This document shows positions 42,141 to 50,822 of a stretch of 64,000 bases of DNA, piece by piece. Position 1 is the first letter of the stretch; every line of letters starts with the position of its first letter. Location of the stretch: the NCBI GenBank assembly GCA_946894095.1, contig OX335657.1, positions 18,476,001 through 18,540,000 of the forward strand, read 5' to 3'. The notes under the pieces were generated by a model. It had not been told where the DNA came from and made no database searches. It saw only the letters and a program-made list of their open reading frames with translations. The DNA is from Incurvaria masculella (taxonomy: Eukaryota > Arthropoda > Insecta > Lepidoptera > Incurvariidae). The position numbers and the translations under genes are program-made.

Positions 42141-42556
42141 TTAAGGTGTGCCTTCCTGCTCAACTCCCCATACAAACGTGGAAAGATCATGCGAACATTT
42201 TTTGTCAGAGATCCAAAATTATCCAGAAAACAGCTTTATTTGATCAAACTAGATGTTTAATGACCATTGGCATTGTAAAATTGTTGTGTAAAAACCTAGC
42301 TTGTTTTATGAAGATTCAAAATAAAAATTTATTAGTTCTTGTTTGATTTTTGACTACAGCTTCCGTGATTTACTTTTAGCGATAAGTCGTTTTGTAATAT
42401 TTTTTTTGTAAATGCAACCCAATCAAACACTATGCGCATTGTTTGCTTTGTGGACGTGTCAGAGACAGTGCCAGAGCGCAACGGAACGATTTTGTGCTGT
42501 GCCCGCGAATTAGTTAGTCCCAACAACGTTAGTCCCGTCAGGAAGGCGCACCTAAA
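42141..42556. mobile_element. TTAA-type MITE, decayed right end
   Basis: TTAA at 42141-42144, ends GGTGTGCCTTCCTG and CAGGAAGGCGCACC. The right TTAA has become TAAA. The interior shares GAGATCCAAAATTAT and CCATTGGCATTGTAAAATT with 7193-7483, and TGCCCGCGAATTAGTTAGTCC (reverse complement) with 39740-39797. Confidence 0.75.
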
Positions 42557-43109
42557 GACATGACCTTACCTACTTACTACATACCTACATATTCTTTTTT
42601 TCTCTGGTACCTAAAATGCTTATACTTGTAAAATAATTGACTATTATATTTCGGATGCCAAGATAGGTGATTTAAACATTCTTTTCAGATCATCAGTTTG
42701 GTCTATGAAAGAGCGTGTTAAACAGTAACCGTGTAGTTGCTGGAACACAATAATAGAACAATCTGCCCGCTTCGGATGCGGCGGGGACGGCGGTGGCGGC
42801 GGCGGCGGATGCGGGACGGCGGCGGCGGCGGCAGGCACCCGAGCATGCTAAATATATCCAAAAAGGGAACGGGAGAAATGAATCTTCCATTATGTATTGA
42901 CTTTAGCAACCGTTATTGTTAGCAACGGTGGGCATCGACCGACCAGGAAGCTACGTGTGTTACAGCTAAAGGGAGAAAATGGCTTATATTTGCATTGACC
43001 AACTACTAACTAATTTACCGCCACCGGTGAAAGAAATTAGGAATCACGCCAAATTTCGCGCAGTATGCAAAACTGCTTTATTGCTAGAGCAAAAATATCA
43101 AAAGGGGGG

Positions 43110-43500
43110 TTTCCTTTTGGTGCACTTTTTTTTTTTTTTTACTTGAAGTATACACACACAACAACACACTAGACAACTTTTAATTGATAACATTGTTGAT
43201 GCTGTTTTATAAATACAACTATACAATATTATGATTTGGTAGCAGTAGTAGGTAATTCGTTTTAAGTCCTAGTTTAGATTATGTTTGCTTCTTTGTTTAT
43301 TTTTTGTTTCTAATATATGTTTGGATTATGCTATACTTATAATGTGTTTTAACTTGCATAAGTTAAAAATGTTTAAAAATGTGTTTAAGATAATGCAACT
43401 AGGCGGTGGCGGAAGACCAGCGACTGGTGGGATTATACCCATCCAGGTTTTTGCTGAGCCATAGCCTTTTTACAAATTACATATTATTATTACTTTTTGT
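43110..43500. repeat. Probable interspersed repeat with poly(T) start
   Basis: Begins with a T-run at about 43127-43140 and contains GGCGGTGGCGGAAGACCAGC and CTGGTGGGATTATACCCATCC, words of a kind I associate with LINE 3' ends. Family not identified. Confidence 0.35.
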
Positions 43501-43569
43501 TTACACCATGCCTTGTAACTGAAAAATGTGTAATCTTGTAAATAAATTGATTTTACTCTTTACTCTTAC

Positions 43570-44003
43570 TGTTGACGACAGCTTTAGATCATAAGTAGTG
43601 CATGCCTTAAAGATATTGTTCACTGTAGCTGTAGGTTGTATAGATATATTTAGATGTATGTATTGTGACATGTTTTTATGGGCATCCCTTCTCGCCTTCG
43701 TCGCCACCACCCGCGCAGACAGCGGGTGGGGGTTGCGGGCGCGGGAAGGGTGCGGCCGAATGCCCCGAGCGCACCAGTCGCCGACGAAAGCCCGCCAGGG
43801 TTACATTATACAGTTATTTACGAGACACAGTTTTTCATTTCTAAATGAGTACTTGAGTAAATAGTGTAATTGACGCCGAAGTAAGTAGTGGCCGCTACGC
43901 AGCTCCCTCCGAAAGCCTGCATCCTGCTTGCTGGTTGCCTTGTCGATAACGTCAGAAGACACAAGAGCCTACCGCACGACGCGACGCGACGCCGATCGTA
44001 ACA
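43570..44003 (+). repeat. BEL/Pao LTR 1 (outer left)
   Basis: TGTTGACG...CGTAACA, 434 bp, preceded by the target duplication CTTAC (43565-43569). It carries the A-type segment (TTACATTATACAGTTATTTA) shared with LTR 4. Confidence 0.92.
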
Positions 44004-44027
44004 TTGGTCCTTTGAGCCGGATCTGCG

Positions 44028-46136
44028 ATGTCGACAAGGGAGACCCGAAGCAGGACGAGAGCGGCAACCGAGGAGCCGCCGCCGCCGCTGCCTACCGACT
44101 CTGGCATGGCTGCGACCAGACACACCGACATCCTTACCGCCGGCGGCCCTACATCCGCCGGCGCCCCCGTATCACCGTGCGACCGCCTCAACTCGTCGGT
44201 CGCTACAGTGGTACCGACGCACACACCGACGAACCAAGCGACGCTGACACGTTCTGTCGCTGCATCGTCACGCCGCTCAAATGCTTCTACGGCGAGGCTT
44301 CGACGCCTTGAAGCAGAATATCAGGCCTCGCTGGAGCTAGCAGAGATGGAGATAAGAGCGGAACAAAGAACAAGGGCGCTGTTGCAGCAGAGAATAGAGA
44401 TATCCCGCGAAAAAGAGCGGCTCGAAGCAGATGACGCCGCATCCCAACCGCTGTCCGGTGACGCCGCGGCGGGGAGAGGAGCGGGGGCAGAGATATCGTT
44501 CCCTCCAAACACTTGGCGGATCGACGCACCCGCCGCCGCTGCCATCGCATCTCGACCGCTACCCGATTCGGCGAGGGGAAGAGAGAAAGACGATGTCGCA
44601 CCATTTTTTTATGGTCAGTCGCCCATACCCCTCGCCCCGCAGCCGGCCGCCGCAGTACCCGGCGTCGCATCTCGAGCGCTGCCAGATGTGGCGCATAGAA
44701 CAAAAGGCGCTGTGGGTCGAATTCCGGCGCCAAATGAACCCTCCGCGCCCCGCGCCCCGCCGGCCGCCCCCGCCGCGAGCCGCGCTGCGTCCGATGCCAT
44801 CGTAAGGCGCGCCGTCGCCGTCGCGCCGGCGGCGCCCGCCCTCGACACCGAGCCGCCCGCCCAAGATAACACCGCTGCACACGGAGGGCAGGGGCAGGTA
44901 CCGCTGGACCCGATGTCCTTGCTCGCCGCAGTACAGGGCGGCGCACAGGGGTGCAGACGCCCGCACCACCGACTACTTCATCACGATGAACGAAAAGAAG
45001 ACGCGCTGAATGACGACGAAAACAGCGCGTCGCCCGAGGTCAACGATGTAAACGCAGCCATAATAAGTTCATGTTGCGCACACGACACGGCGAGATACGC
45101 CTACTTGAAAATCGCACCGGTGATGGTGAAAGGACCGCGCGGAACGTGCGAGACTTATGCGCTTCTCGATGACGGGTCAACTATATCTCTAGTGGAGTCC
45201 ATGATCGCAGAAAAAGTTGCGCCTGCACCGTTGCGACTCCACGGGATCGGAGGAGAGATGACGGGCACCGATGCGTCGCGCCGAGTGAACGTGAAGATAC
45301 GCGGCCACTACGAGGACACGTGGCATGAGTTATCCGGTGCCCGCACAGTGGACACGATAGGACTTGGGACTCAGACTGTGGACGCTAGTGTGCTAACGGA
45401 CTGCGCGCACCTGGAGGACATCAGAAGAGATCTGTTGTACCAAGACGCCAGGCCGAAGATTCTAATTGGACAGGATAATTGGAATCTTCTGATGTCGCGA
45501 GAAACGCGCACCGGACCCAAGAAGCAGCCAGTAGCAACCAAAACTGATCTTGGTTGGGTACTCCACGGCTGCCGCGAGGCTGAAGCTTCCTTGAGAGCAT
45601 ATGTATGTCATGCACGCATGGAAATTGAGGAAACTGAACCCCTTCGAGGTGGTTTCCAATTGGGACCAATTGGAATTTATTCCAACACGACGCGGAAAAC
45701 CAGAGAAGATCGCGCGACACGGACGACGAAAGCGAGAACAGATACCCAGAATAAAAACCTACAGTGGAGAAATAACATCTCAGAAATGCTACGAGACAAG
45801 CGGCAAGTGCATAGATGCCTACGAGGACGCGAGAAGCTTACAGCGTTGGAGAAGGACTGCTATACCGCCTTCTTAAGAAACACTAAGGCGCTATTCAAGG
45901 CCGGCTATGCCGATGCCGATCTCCAACACTCGGGACGCCGTAAGAGTGAAAACGCAACTGCTGCACCGCGTCTACCTCAGACAACAGGCACACAACACGG
46001 CTACGCGCTTGCCAGCTGGAGGGACCGGAGGAACAAGGCATTTGATACCGGAGGAAGCTGTCGTCTCAGAAGTAGTGTACGCCGCCTGCGACGACGTACA
46101 GGAGGGCAGGATGTTGACGACAGCTTTAGATCATAA
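44028..46136 (+). CDS. BEL/Pao gag-protease-like polyprotein, copy 1 (702 aa, no RT)
   Basis: Starts MSTRETRSRTRA 25 bases after LTR 1. Order: Arg/Thr-rich N-terminus; predicted coiled coil at about 90-137 (RRLEAEYQASLELAE); Ala/Pro-rich linker; an abrupt join near residues 310-335; then a DUF1758-type aspartic protease domain with TYALLDDGSTISLVE at about 377-391 and LRLHGIGGEMTG; then PKILIGQDNWNLL and TDLGWVLHGC. After that the frame drifts through Arg/Thr-rich sequence, with a remnant (ALEKDCYTAFLRNTKALFKAG) of the segment normally before RT. It stops inside LTR 2. The RT palm and integrase are absent. Family members usually exceed 1500 residues, so this is an internally deleted derivative. 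The DDGS active-site form is common in BEL/Pao. Confidence 0.85.
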   Translation: MSTRETRSRTRAATEEPPPPLPTDSGMAATRHTDILTAGGPTSAGAPVSPCDRLNSSVATVVPTHTPTNQATLTRSVAASSRRSNASTARLRRLEAEYQASLELAEMEIRAEQRTRALLQQRIEISREKERLEADDAASQPLSGDAAAGRGAGAEISFPPNTWRIDAPAAAAIASRPLPDSARGREKDDVAPFFYGQSPIPLAPQPAAAVPGVASRALPDVAHRTKGAVGRIPAPNEPSAPRAPPAAPAASRAASDAIVRRAVAVAPAAPALDTEPPAQDNTAAHGGQGQVPLDPMSLLAAVQGGAQGCRRPHHRLLHHDERKEDALNDDENSASPEVNDVNAAIISSCCAHDTARYAYLKIAPVMVKGPRGTCETYALLDDGSTISLVESMIAEKVAPAPLRLHGIGGEMTGTDASRRVNVKIRGHYEDTWHELSGARTVDTIGLGTQTVDASVLTDCAHLEDIRRDLLYQDARPKILIGQDNWNLLMSRETRTGPKKQPVATKTDLGWVLHGCREAEASLRAYVCHARMEIEETEPLRGGFQLGPIGIYSNTTRKTREDRATRTTKARTDTQNKNLQWRNNISEMLRDKRQVHRCLRGREKLTALEKDCYTAFLRNTKALFKAGYADADLQHSGRRKSENATAAPRLPQTTGTQHGYALASWRDRRNKAFDTGGSCRLRSSVRRLRRRTGGQDVDDSFRS

Positions 46137-46543
46137 GTAGTGCATGCCTTAAAGATATTGTTCACTGTAGCTGTAGGTTGTATAGATATATTTAGATGTA
46201 TGTATTGTGACATGTTTTTATGGGCATCCCTTCTCGCCTTCGTCGCCACCACCCGCGCAGACAGCGGGTGGGGGTTGCGGGCGCGGGAAGGGTGCGGCCG
46301 AATGCCCCGAGCGCACCAGTCGCCGACGAAAGCCCGCCAGGGTAACAATACACATTTATTACGAGATAACAGTTTTTCATTTCAAAGTGATTAATTGAGT
46401 AATAGTGTGATAGACGCCGAAATAAGTAGTGGTCGCTACGCAGCTCCCTCCGAAAGCCTGCATCCTGCTTGCTGGTTGCCTTGTTGATAACGTCAGAAGA
46501 CACAAGAACCACCGCACGACGCGACGCGACGCCGATCGTAACA
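46112..46543 (+). repeat. BEL/Pao LTR 2 (inner left)
   Basis: 432 bp, TGTTGACG...CGTAACA, directly after GGAGGGCAGGA. It carries the B-type segment (ACAATACACATTTATTACG) shared with LTR 3 rather than LTR 1. Confidence 0.9.
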
Positions 46544-46545
46544 GA

Positions 46546-46978
46546 TGTTGACGACAGCTTTAGATCATAAGTAGTGCATGCCTTAAAGATATTGTTCACT
46601 GTAGCTGTAGGTTGTATAGATATATTTAGATGTATGTATTGTGACATGTTTTTATGGGCATCCCTTCTCGCCTTCGTCGCCACCACCCGCGCAGACAGCG
46701 GGTGGGGGTTGCGGGCGCGGGAAGGGTGCGGCCGAATGCCCCGAGCGCACCAGTCGCCGACGAAAGCCCGCCAGGGTAACAATACACATTTATTACGAGA
46801 TAACAGTTTTTCATTTCAAAGTGATTAATTGAGTAATAGTGTGATAGACGCCGAAATAAGTAGTGGCCGCTACGCAGCTCCCTCCGAAAGCCTGCATTCT
46901 GCTTGCTGGTTGCCTTGTCGATAACGTCAGAAGACACAAGAACCTACCGCACGACGCGACGCGACGCCGATCGTAACA
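46546..46978 (+). repeat. BEL/Pao LTR 3 (inner right)
   Basis: Separated from LTR 2 by GA (46544-46545). B-type middle segment, with a few substitutions from LTR 2 near its right end. The internal region starts TTGGTCCTTCGAGC right after it (primer-binding-site position). Confidence 0.9.
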
Positions 46979-47003
46979 TTGGTCCTTCGAGCGCGGATCT
47001 GCG

Positions 47004-49124
47004 ATGTCGACAAGGGAGACCCGAAGCAGGACGAGAGCGGCAACCGAGGAGCCGCCGCCGCCGCTGCCTACCGACTCTGGCATGGCTGCGACCAGACACA
47101 CCGACAACCTTACCGCCGGCGGCCCTACATCCGCCGGCGCCCCCGTATCACCGTGCGACCAGCTCAACTCGTCGGTCGCTACAGTGGTACCGACGCACAC
47201 ACCGACGAACCAAGCGACGCTGACACGTTCTGTCGCTGCATCGTCACGCCGCTCAAATGCTTCTACGGCGAGGCTTCGACGCCTTGAAGCAGAATATCAG
47301 GCCTCGCTGGAGCTAGCAGAGATGGAGATAAGAGCGGAACAAAGAACAAGGGCGCTGTTGCAGCAGAGAATAGAGATAGCCCGCGAAAAAGAGCGGCTCG
47401 AAGCAGATGACGCCGCGTCCCAACCGCTGTCCGGTGACGCCGCGGCGGAGAGAGGAGCGGGGGCAGAGATATCGTTCCCGCCAAACACTTGGCGGATCGA
47501 CGCACCCGCCGCCGCCGCCGCCGCCGCTGCCATCGCATCTCGACCGCTACCCGATTCGGCGAGGGGAAGAGAGAAAGACGATGTCGCACCATTTTTTTAT
47601 GGTCAGTCGCCCATACCCCTCGCCCCGCAGCCGGCCGCCGCAGTACCCGGCGTCGCATCTCGAGCGCTGCCAGATGTGGCGCATAGAACAAAAGGCGCTG
47701 TGGGTCGAATTCCGGCGCCAAATGAACCCTCCGCGCCCCGCGCCCCGCCGGCCGCCCCCGCCGCGAGCCGCGCTGCGTCCGATGCCATCGTAAGGCGCGC
47801 CGTCGCCGTCGCGCCGGCGGCGCCCGCCCTCGACACCGAGCCGCCCGCCCAAGATAACACCGCTGCACACGGAGGGCAGGGGCAGGTACCGCTGGACCCG
47901 ATGTCCTTGCTCGCCGCAGTACAGGGCGGCGCACAGGGGTGCAGACGCCCGCACCACCGACTACTTCATCACGATGAACGAAAAGAAGACGCGCTGAATG
48001 ACGACGAAAACAGCGCGTCGCCCGAGGTCAACGATGTAAACGCAGCCATAATAAGTTCATGTTGCGCACACGACACGGCGAGATACGCCTACTTGAAAAT
48101 CGCACCGGTGATGGTGAAAGGACCGCGCGGAACGTGCGAGACTTATGCGCTTCTCGATGACGGGTCAACTATATCTCTAGTGGAGTCCATGATCGCAGAA
48201 AAAGTTGCGCCTGCACCGTTGCGACTCCACGGGATCGGAGGAGAGATGACGGGCACCGATGCGTCGCGCCGAGTGAACGTGAAGATACGCGGCCACTACG
48301 AGGACACGTGGCATGAGTTATCCGGTGCCCGCACAGTGGACACGATAGGACTTGGGACTCAGACTGTGGACGCTAGTGTGCTAACGGACTGCGCGCACCT
48401 GGAGGACATCAGAAGAGATCTGTTGTACCAAGACGCCAGGCCGAAGATTCTAATTGGACAGGATAATTGGAATCTTCTGATGTCGCGAGAAACGCGCACC
48501 GGACCCAAGAAGCAGCCAGTAGCAACCAAAACTGATCTTGGTTGGGTACTCCACGGCTGCCGCGAGGCTGAAGCTTCCTTGAGAGCATATGTATGTCATG
48601 CACGCATGGAAATTGAGGAAACTGAACCCCTTCGAGGTGGTTTCCAATTGGGACCAATTGGAATTTATTCCAACACGACGCGGAAAACCAGAGAAGATCG
48701 CGCGACACGGACGACGAAAGCGAGAACAGATACCCAGAATAAAAACCTACAGTGGAGAAATAACATCTCAGAAATGCTACGAGACAAGCGGCAAGTGCAT
48801 AGATGCCTACGAGGACGCGAGAAGCTTACAGCGTTGGAGAAGGACTGCTATACCGCCTTCTTAAGAAACACTAAGGCGCTATTCAAGGCCGGCTATGCCG
48901 ATGCCGATCTCCAACACTCGGGACGCCGTAAGAGTGAAAACGCAACTGCTGCACCGCGTCTACCTCAGACAACAGGCACACAACACGGCTACGCGCTTGC
49001 CAGCTGGAGGGACCGGAGGAACAAGGCATTTGATACCGGAGGAAGCTGTCGTCTCAGAAGTAGTGTACGCCGCCTGCGACGACGTACAGGAGGGCAGGAT
49101 GTTGACGACAGCTTTAGATCATAA
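47004..49124 (+). CDS. BEL/Pao gag-protease-like polyprotein, copy 2 (706 aa, no RT)
   Basis: Same architecture as copy 1, with protease LLDDGS at about residues 383-388. It is four residues longer because a GCC tract in the Ala-rich part has four extra codons (near 47509-47528). Other differences, such as ERGAG for GRGAG and DNLTAG for DILTAG, are confined to the first 550 or so bases. From about 47590 to the stop I found no difference from copy 1. It shares the same internal deletion, so both derive from one defective master. Confidence 0.85.
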   Translation: MSTRETRSRTRAATEEPPPPLPTDSGMAATRHTDNLTAGGPTSAGAPVSPCDQLNSSVATVVPTHTPTNQATLTRSVAASSRRSNASTARLRRLEAEYQASLELAEMEIRAEQRTRALLQQRIEIAREKERLEADDAASQPLSGDAAAERGAGAEISFPPNTWRIDAPAAAAAAAAIASRPLPDSARGREKDDVAPFFYGQSPIPLAPQPAAAVPGVASRALPDVAHRTKGAVGRIPAPNEPSAPRAPPAAPAASRAASDAIVRRAVAVAPAAPALDTEPPAQDNTAAHGGQGQVPLDPMSLLAAVQGGAQGCRRPHHRLLHHDERKEDALNDDENSASPEVNDVNAAIISSCCAHDTARYAYLKIAPVMVKGPRGTCETYALLDDGSTISLVESMIAEKVAPAPLRLHGIGGEMTGTDASRRVNVKIRGHYEDTWHELSGARTVDTIGLGTQTVDASVLTDCAHLEDIRRDLLYQDARPKILIGQDNWNLLMSRETRTGPKKQPVATKTDLGWVLHGCREAEASLRAYVCHARMEIEETEPLRGGFQLGPIGIYSNTTRKTREDRATRTTKARTDTQNKNLQWRNNISEMLRDKRQVHRCLRGREKLTALEKDCYTAFLRNTKALFKAGYADADLQHSGRRKSENATAAPRLPQTTGTQHGYALASWRDRRNKAFDTGGSCRLRSSVRRLRRRTGGQDVDDSFRS

Positions 49125-49533
49125 GTAGTGCATGCCTTAAAGATATTGTTCACTGTAGCTGTAGGTTGTATAGATATATTTAGATGTATGTATTGTGACA
49201 TGTTTTTATGGGCATCCCTTCTCGCCTTCGTCGCCACCACCCGCGCAGACAGCGGGTGGGGGTTGCGGGCGCGGGAAGGGTGCGGCCGAATGCCCCGAGC
49301 GCACCAGTCGCCGACGAAAGCCCGCCAGGGTTACATTATACAGTTATTTACGAGACACAGTTTTTCATTTCTAAATGAGTACTTGAGTAAATAGTGTAAT
49401 TGACGCCGAAGTAAGTAGTGGCCGCTACGCAGCTCCCTCCGAAAGCCTGCATCCTGCTTGCTGGTTGCCTTGTCGATAACGTCAGAAGACACAAGAACCT
49501 ACCGCACGACGCGACGCGACGCCGATCGTAACA
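49100..49533 (+). repeat. BEL/Pao LTR 4 (outer right)
   Basis: 434 bp, same length and A-type segment as LTR 1, followed by the target duplication CTTAC (49534-49538). Confidence 0.92.
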
Positions 49534-49539
49534 CTTACT

Positions 49540-50296
49540 CTAACTAACTACTTCTGAGGTAGGTGAGGTGTGTAGGGGTCGCAGGTAAAGTGTTATCTGT
49601 AAATGTACAAGTTACCCAGGAATCGTGTATCTTATCATATTTTATGGATTAGCTACCTAACCTAACCTAATCAGCAAATAAAAATGGTTATTTCCAAGGA
49701 TATTTCGTACAATAACATTTTCCCATAGTACTTGTAAGTTTACGGAAATAACTATCGAGTTCAAGTAGCCAAGCAGGTTTTTAGTAGTTCGTCCACAGAT
49801 CCGAACAATGCCCCCACACAAGTGCCCATCGAGAAACTTTTTCCAGGTTTACTTCGAGACTAACAACGAGGCGCGACCTTTCCTCCACGTGGACTGGCTC
49901 GTGGTCTGGTGACTGGTGTACCTGATTAGCGCAGTGCTGTCATCTTCGTATATAGCAATCAATCACGCATTGCAGCAGAGTGGGACACAGCCTAGACCCT
50001 CGCAGTAAGATCACTTTCACTGCCATAGCTTTGGAGCAGTTAGTGGGAAAAAAAGTTAGCGGCCTGGTCCAGCTGTAAGAGGGCAGCTTAGAAAGTAATC
50101 CCTTATGCCAGATCCGTTCAATATTTTTTGCGATATTTAGGCCAATAACTGTACCTTTGCATCACCTATATCACATGAGCTGTGTTATACAATACAATAC
50201 AAAAACAATAACAGGAGAATCCCCAGTAGATCGATTTGAACGAAAGCCATATTAGTAATTTATTTATTTCGAGGCATTCCTACAGTTTACACACAT
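49540..50296. other. Intergenic, no recognised gene
   Basis: No coding frame with family resemblance. Short direct repeats only. Confidence 0.45.
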
Positions 50297-50427
50297 ACGC
50301 CCGTTTTCACCACCTCCAGATACAAAAATCTCAAATTTATCTTTCGGTTTCACCATGTAAATATGTAATGTTACCGAAAGTTAACTATTGGATTTCAGGT
50401 AGCTGGAGGTGGTGAAATCGGGGGATA
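50297..50427. repeat. Short foldback MITE, copy 2
   Basis: Same element as 11942-12073 (TTTTCACCACCTCCAG...CTGGAGGTGGTGAAA ends; ACCGAAAGTTAACTATTGGAT inside), about 130 bp. Confidence 0.75.
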
Positions 50428-50734
50428 GACAATTACAAAAAACATTCAACAATAAGCGTAACGATGTACTTACAAGACTCGAATTCGAATACTTATTAAC
50501 TTATTGGACTACAATAAAGGATCTCTAGTCGCTAAAAGGGTTAATTGCTATTTAGATTCCTCATCAACTGACAGTGGATTATTCATCACTTTACAGAGAT
50601 TAGAGGTTAGGATATAAGACGGGAGTTGGCCAATCCTAATCGATCACCTAGCTATCTAGGTTTCTATGCAGTCTATCCAATTTCATATGTGGACCGTAAC
50701 ATGAGCACCTCTTCCCAACCTGTGTAGCTGCTAG

Positions 50735-50822
50735 TGTACCGCGAGCCGCCGACCGCCGCGCGCCGCAGCCGCCGCCGCCAGTTTGCCACGGGACGGCCGC
50801 CGCGCGGTGCGGGCGTGACACA
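50735..50822 (+). promoter_or_regulatory. GC-rich 5' UTR / promoter-proximal region of the SMYD gene
   Basis: A GC- and CpG-rich stretch (GCCGCCGACCGCCGCGCGCC) directly upstream of the start codon at 50823, in contrast to its AT-rich surroundings. Probably the 5' UTR. No TATA box seen. Confidence 0.45.

Larger units (their letters stand above)
43570..49533 (+). mobile_element. Compound BEL/Pao element: LTR-internal-LTR-GA-LTR-internal-LTR
   Basis: Four LTRs lie at 43570-44003, 46112-46543, 46546-46978 and 49100-49533. Two internal regions lie at 44004-46111 and 46979-49099. One 5-bp duplication (CTTAC) flanks the whole, at 43565-43569 and 49534-49538, the size expected for BEL/Pao. The inner LTRs abut with only GA between them, the same two bases that end the purine tract (GGAGGGCAGGA) before LTRs 2 and 4. 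By their middle segment, LTRs 1 and 4 are one type and LTRs 2 and 3 another. Both internal regions encode a gag-protease-like frame and lack RT, RNase H and integrase, so the element is non-autonomous. Confidence 0.9.

Noticed and set aside
42737..42922. GC-rich frame with Gly/Arg or Pro/Ala runs depending on strand
   Set aside because: A (GGC)n-type microsatellite; all frames are low complexity and no splice context was found. A 5' UTR of an unseen gene cannot be excluded.
43598..43864. Short frames starting MHALKILFTVAVG in all four LTRs
   Set aside because: They look signal-peptide-like but lie entirely within the LTRs and change end between LTR types. No evidence of translation.
44287..44946. 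219-codon antisense Arg-rich frame (and its twin at 47263-47934)
   Set aside because: Shadow of the GC-rich BEL/Pao gag-protease frame, with no family resemblance.
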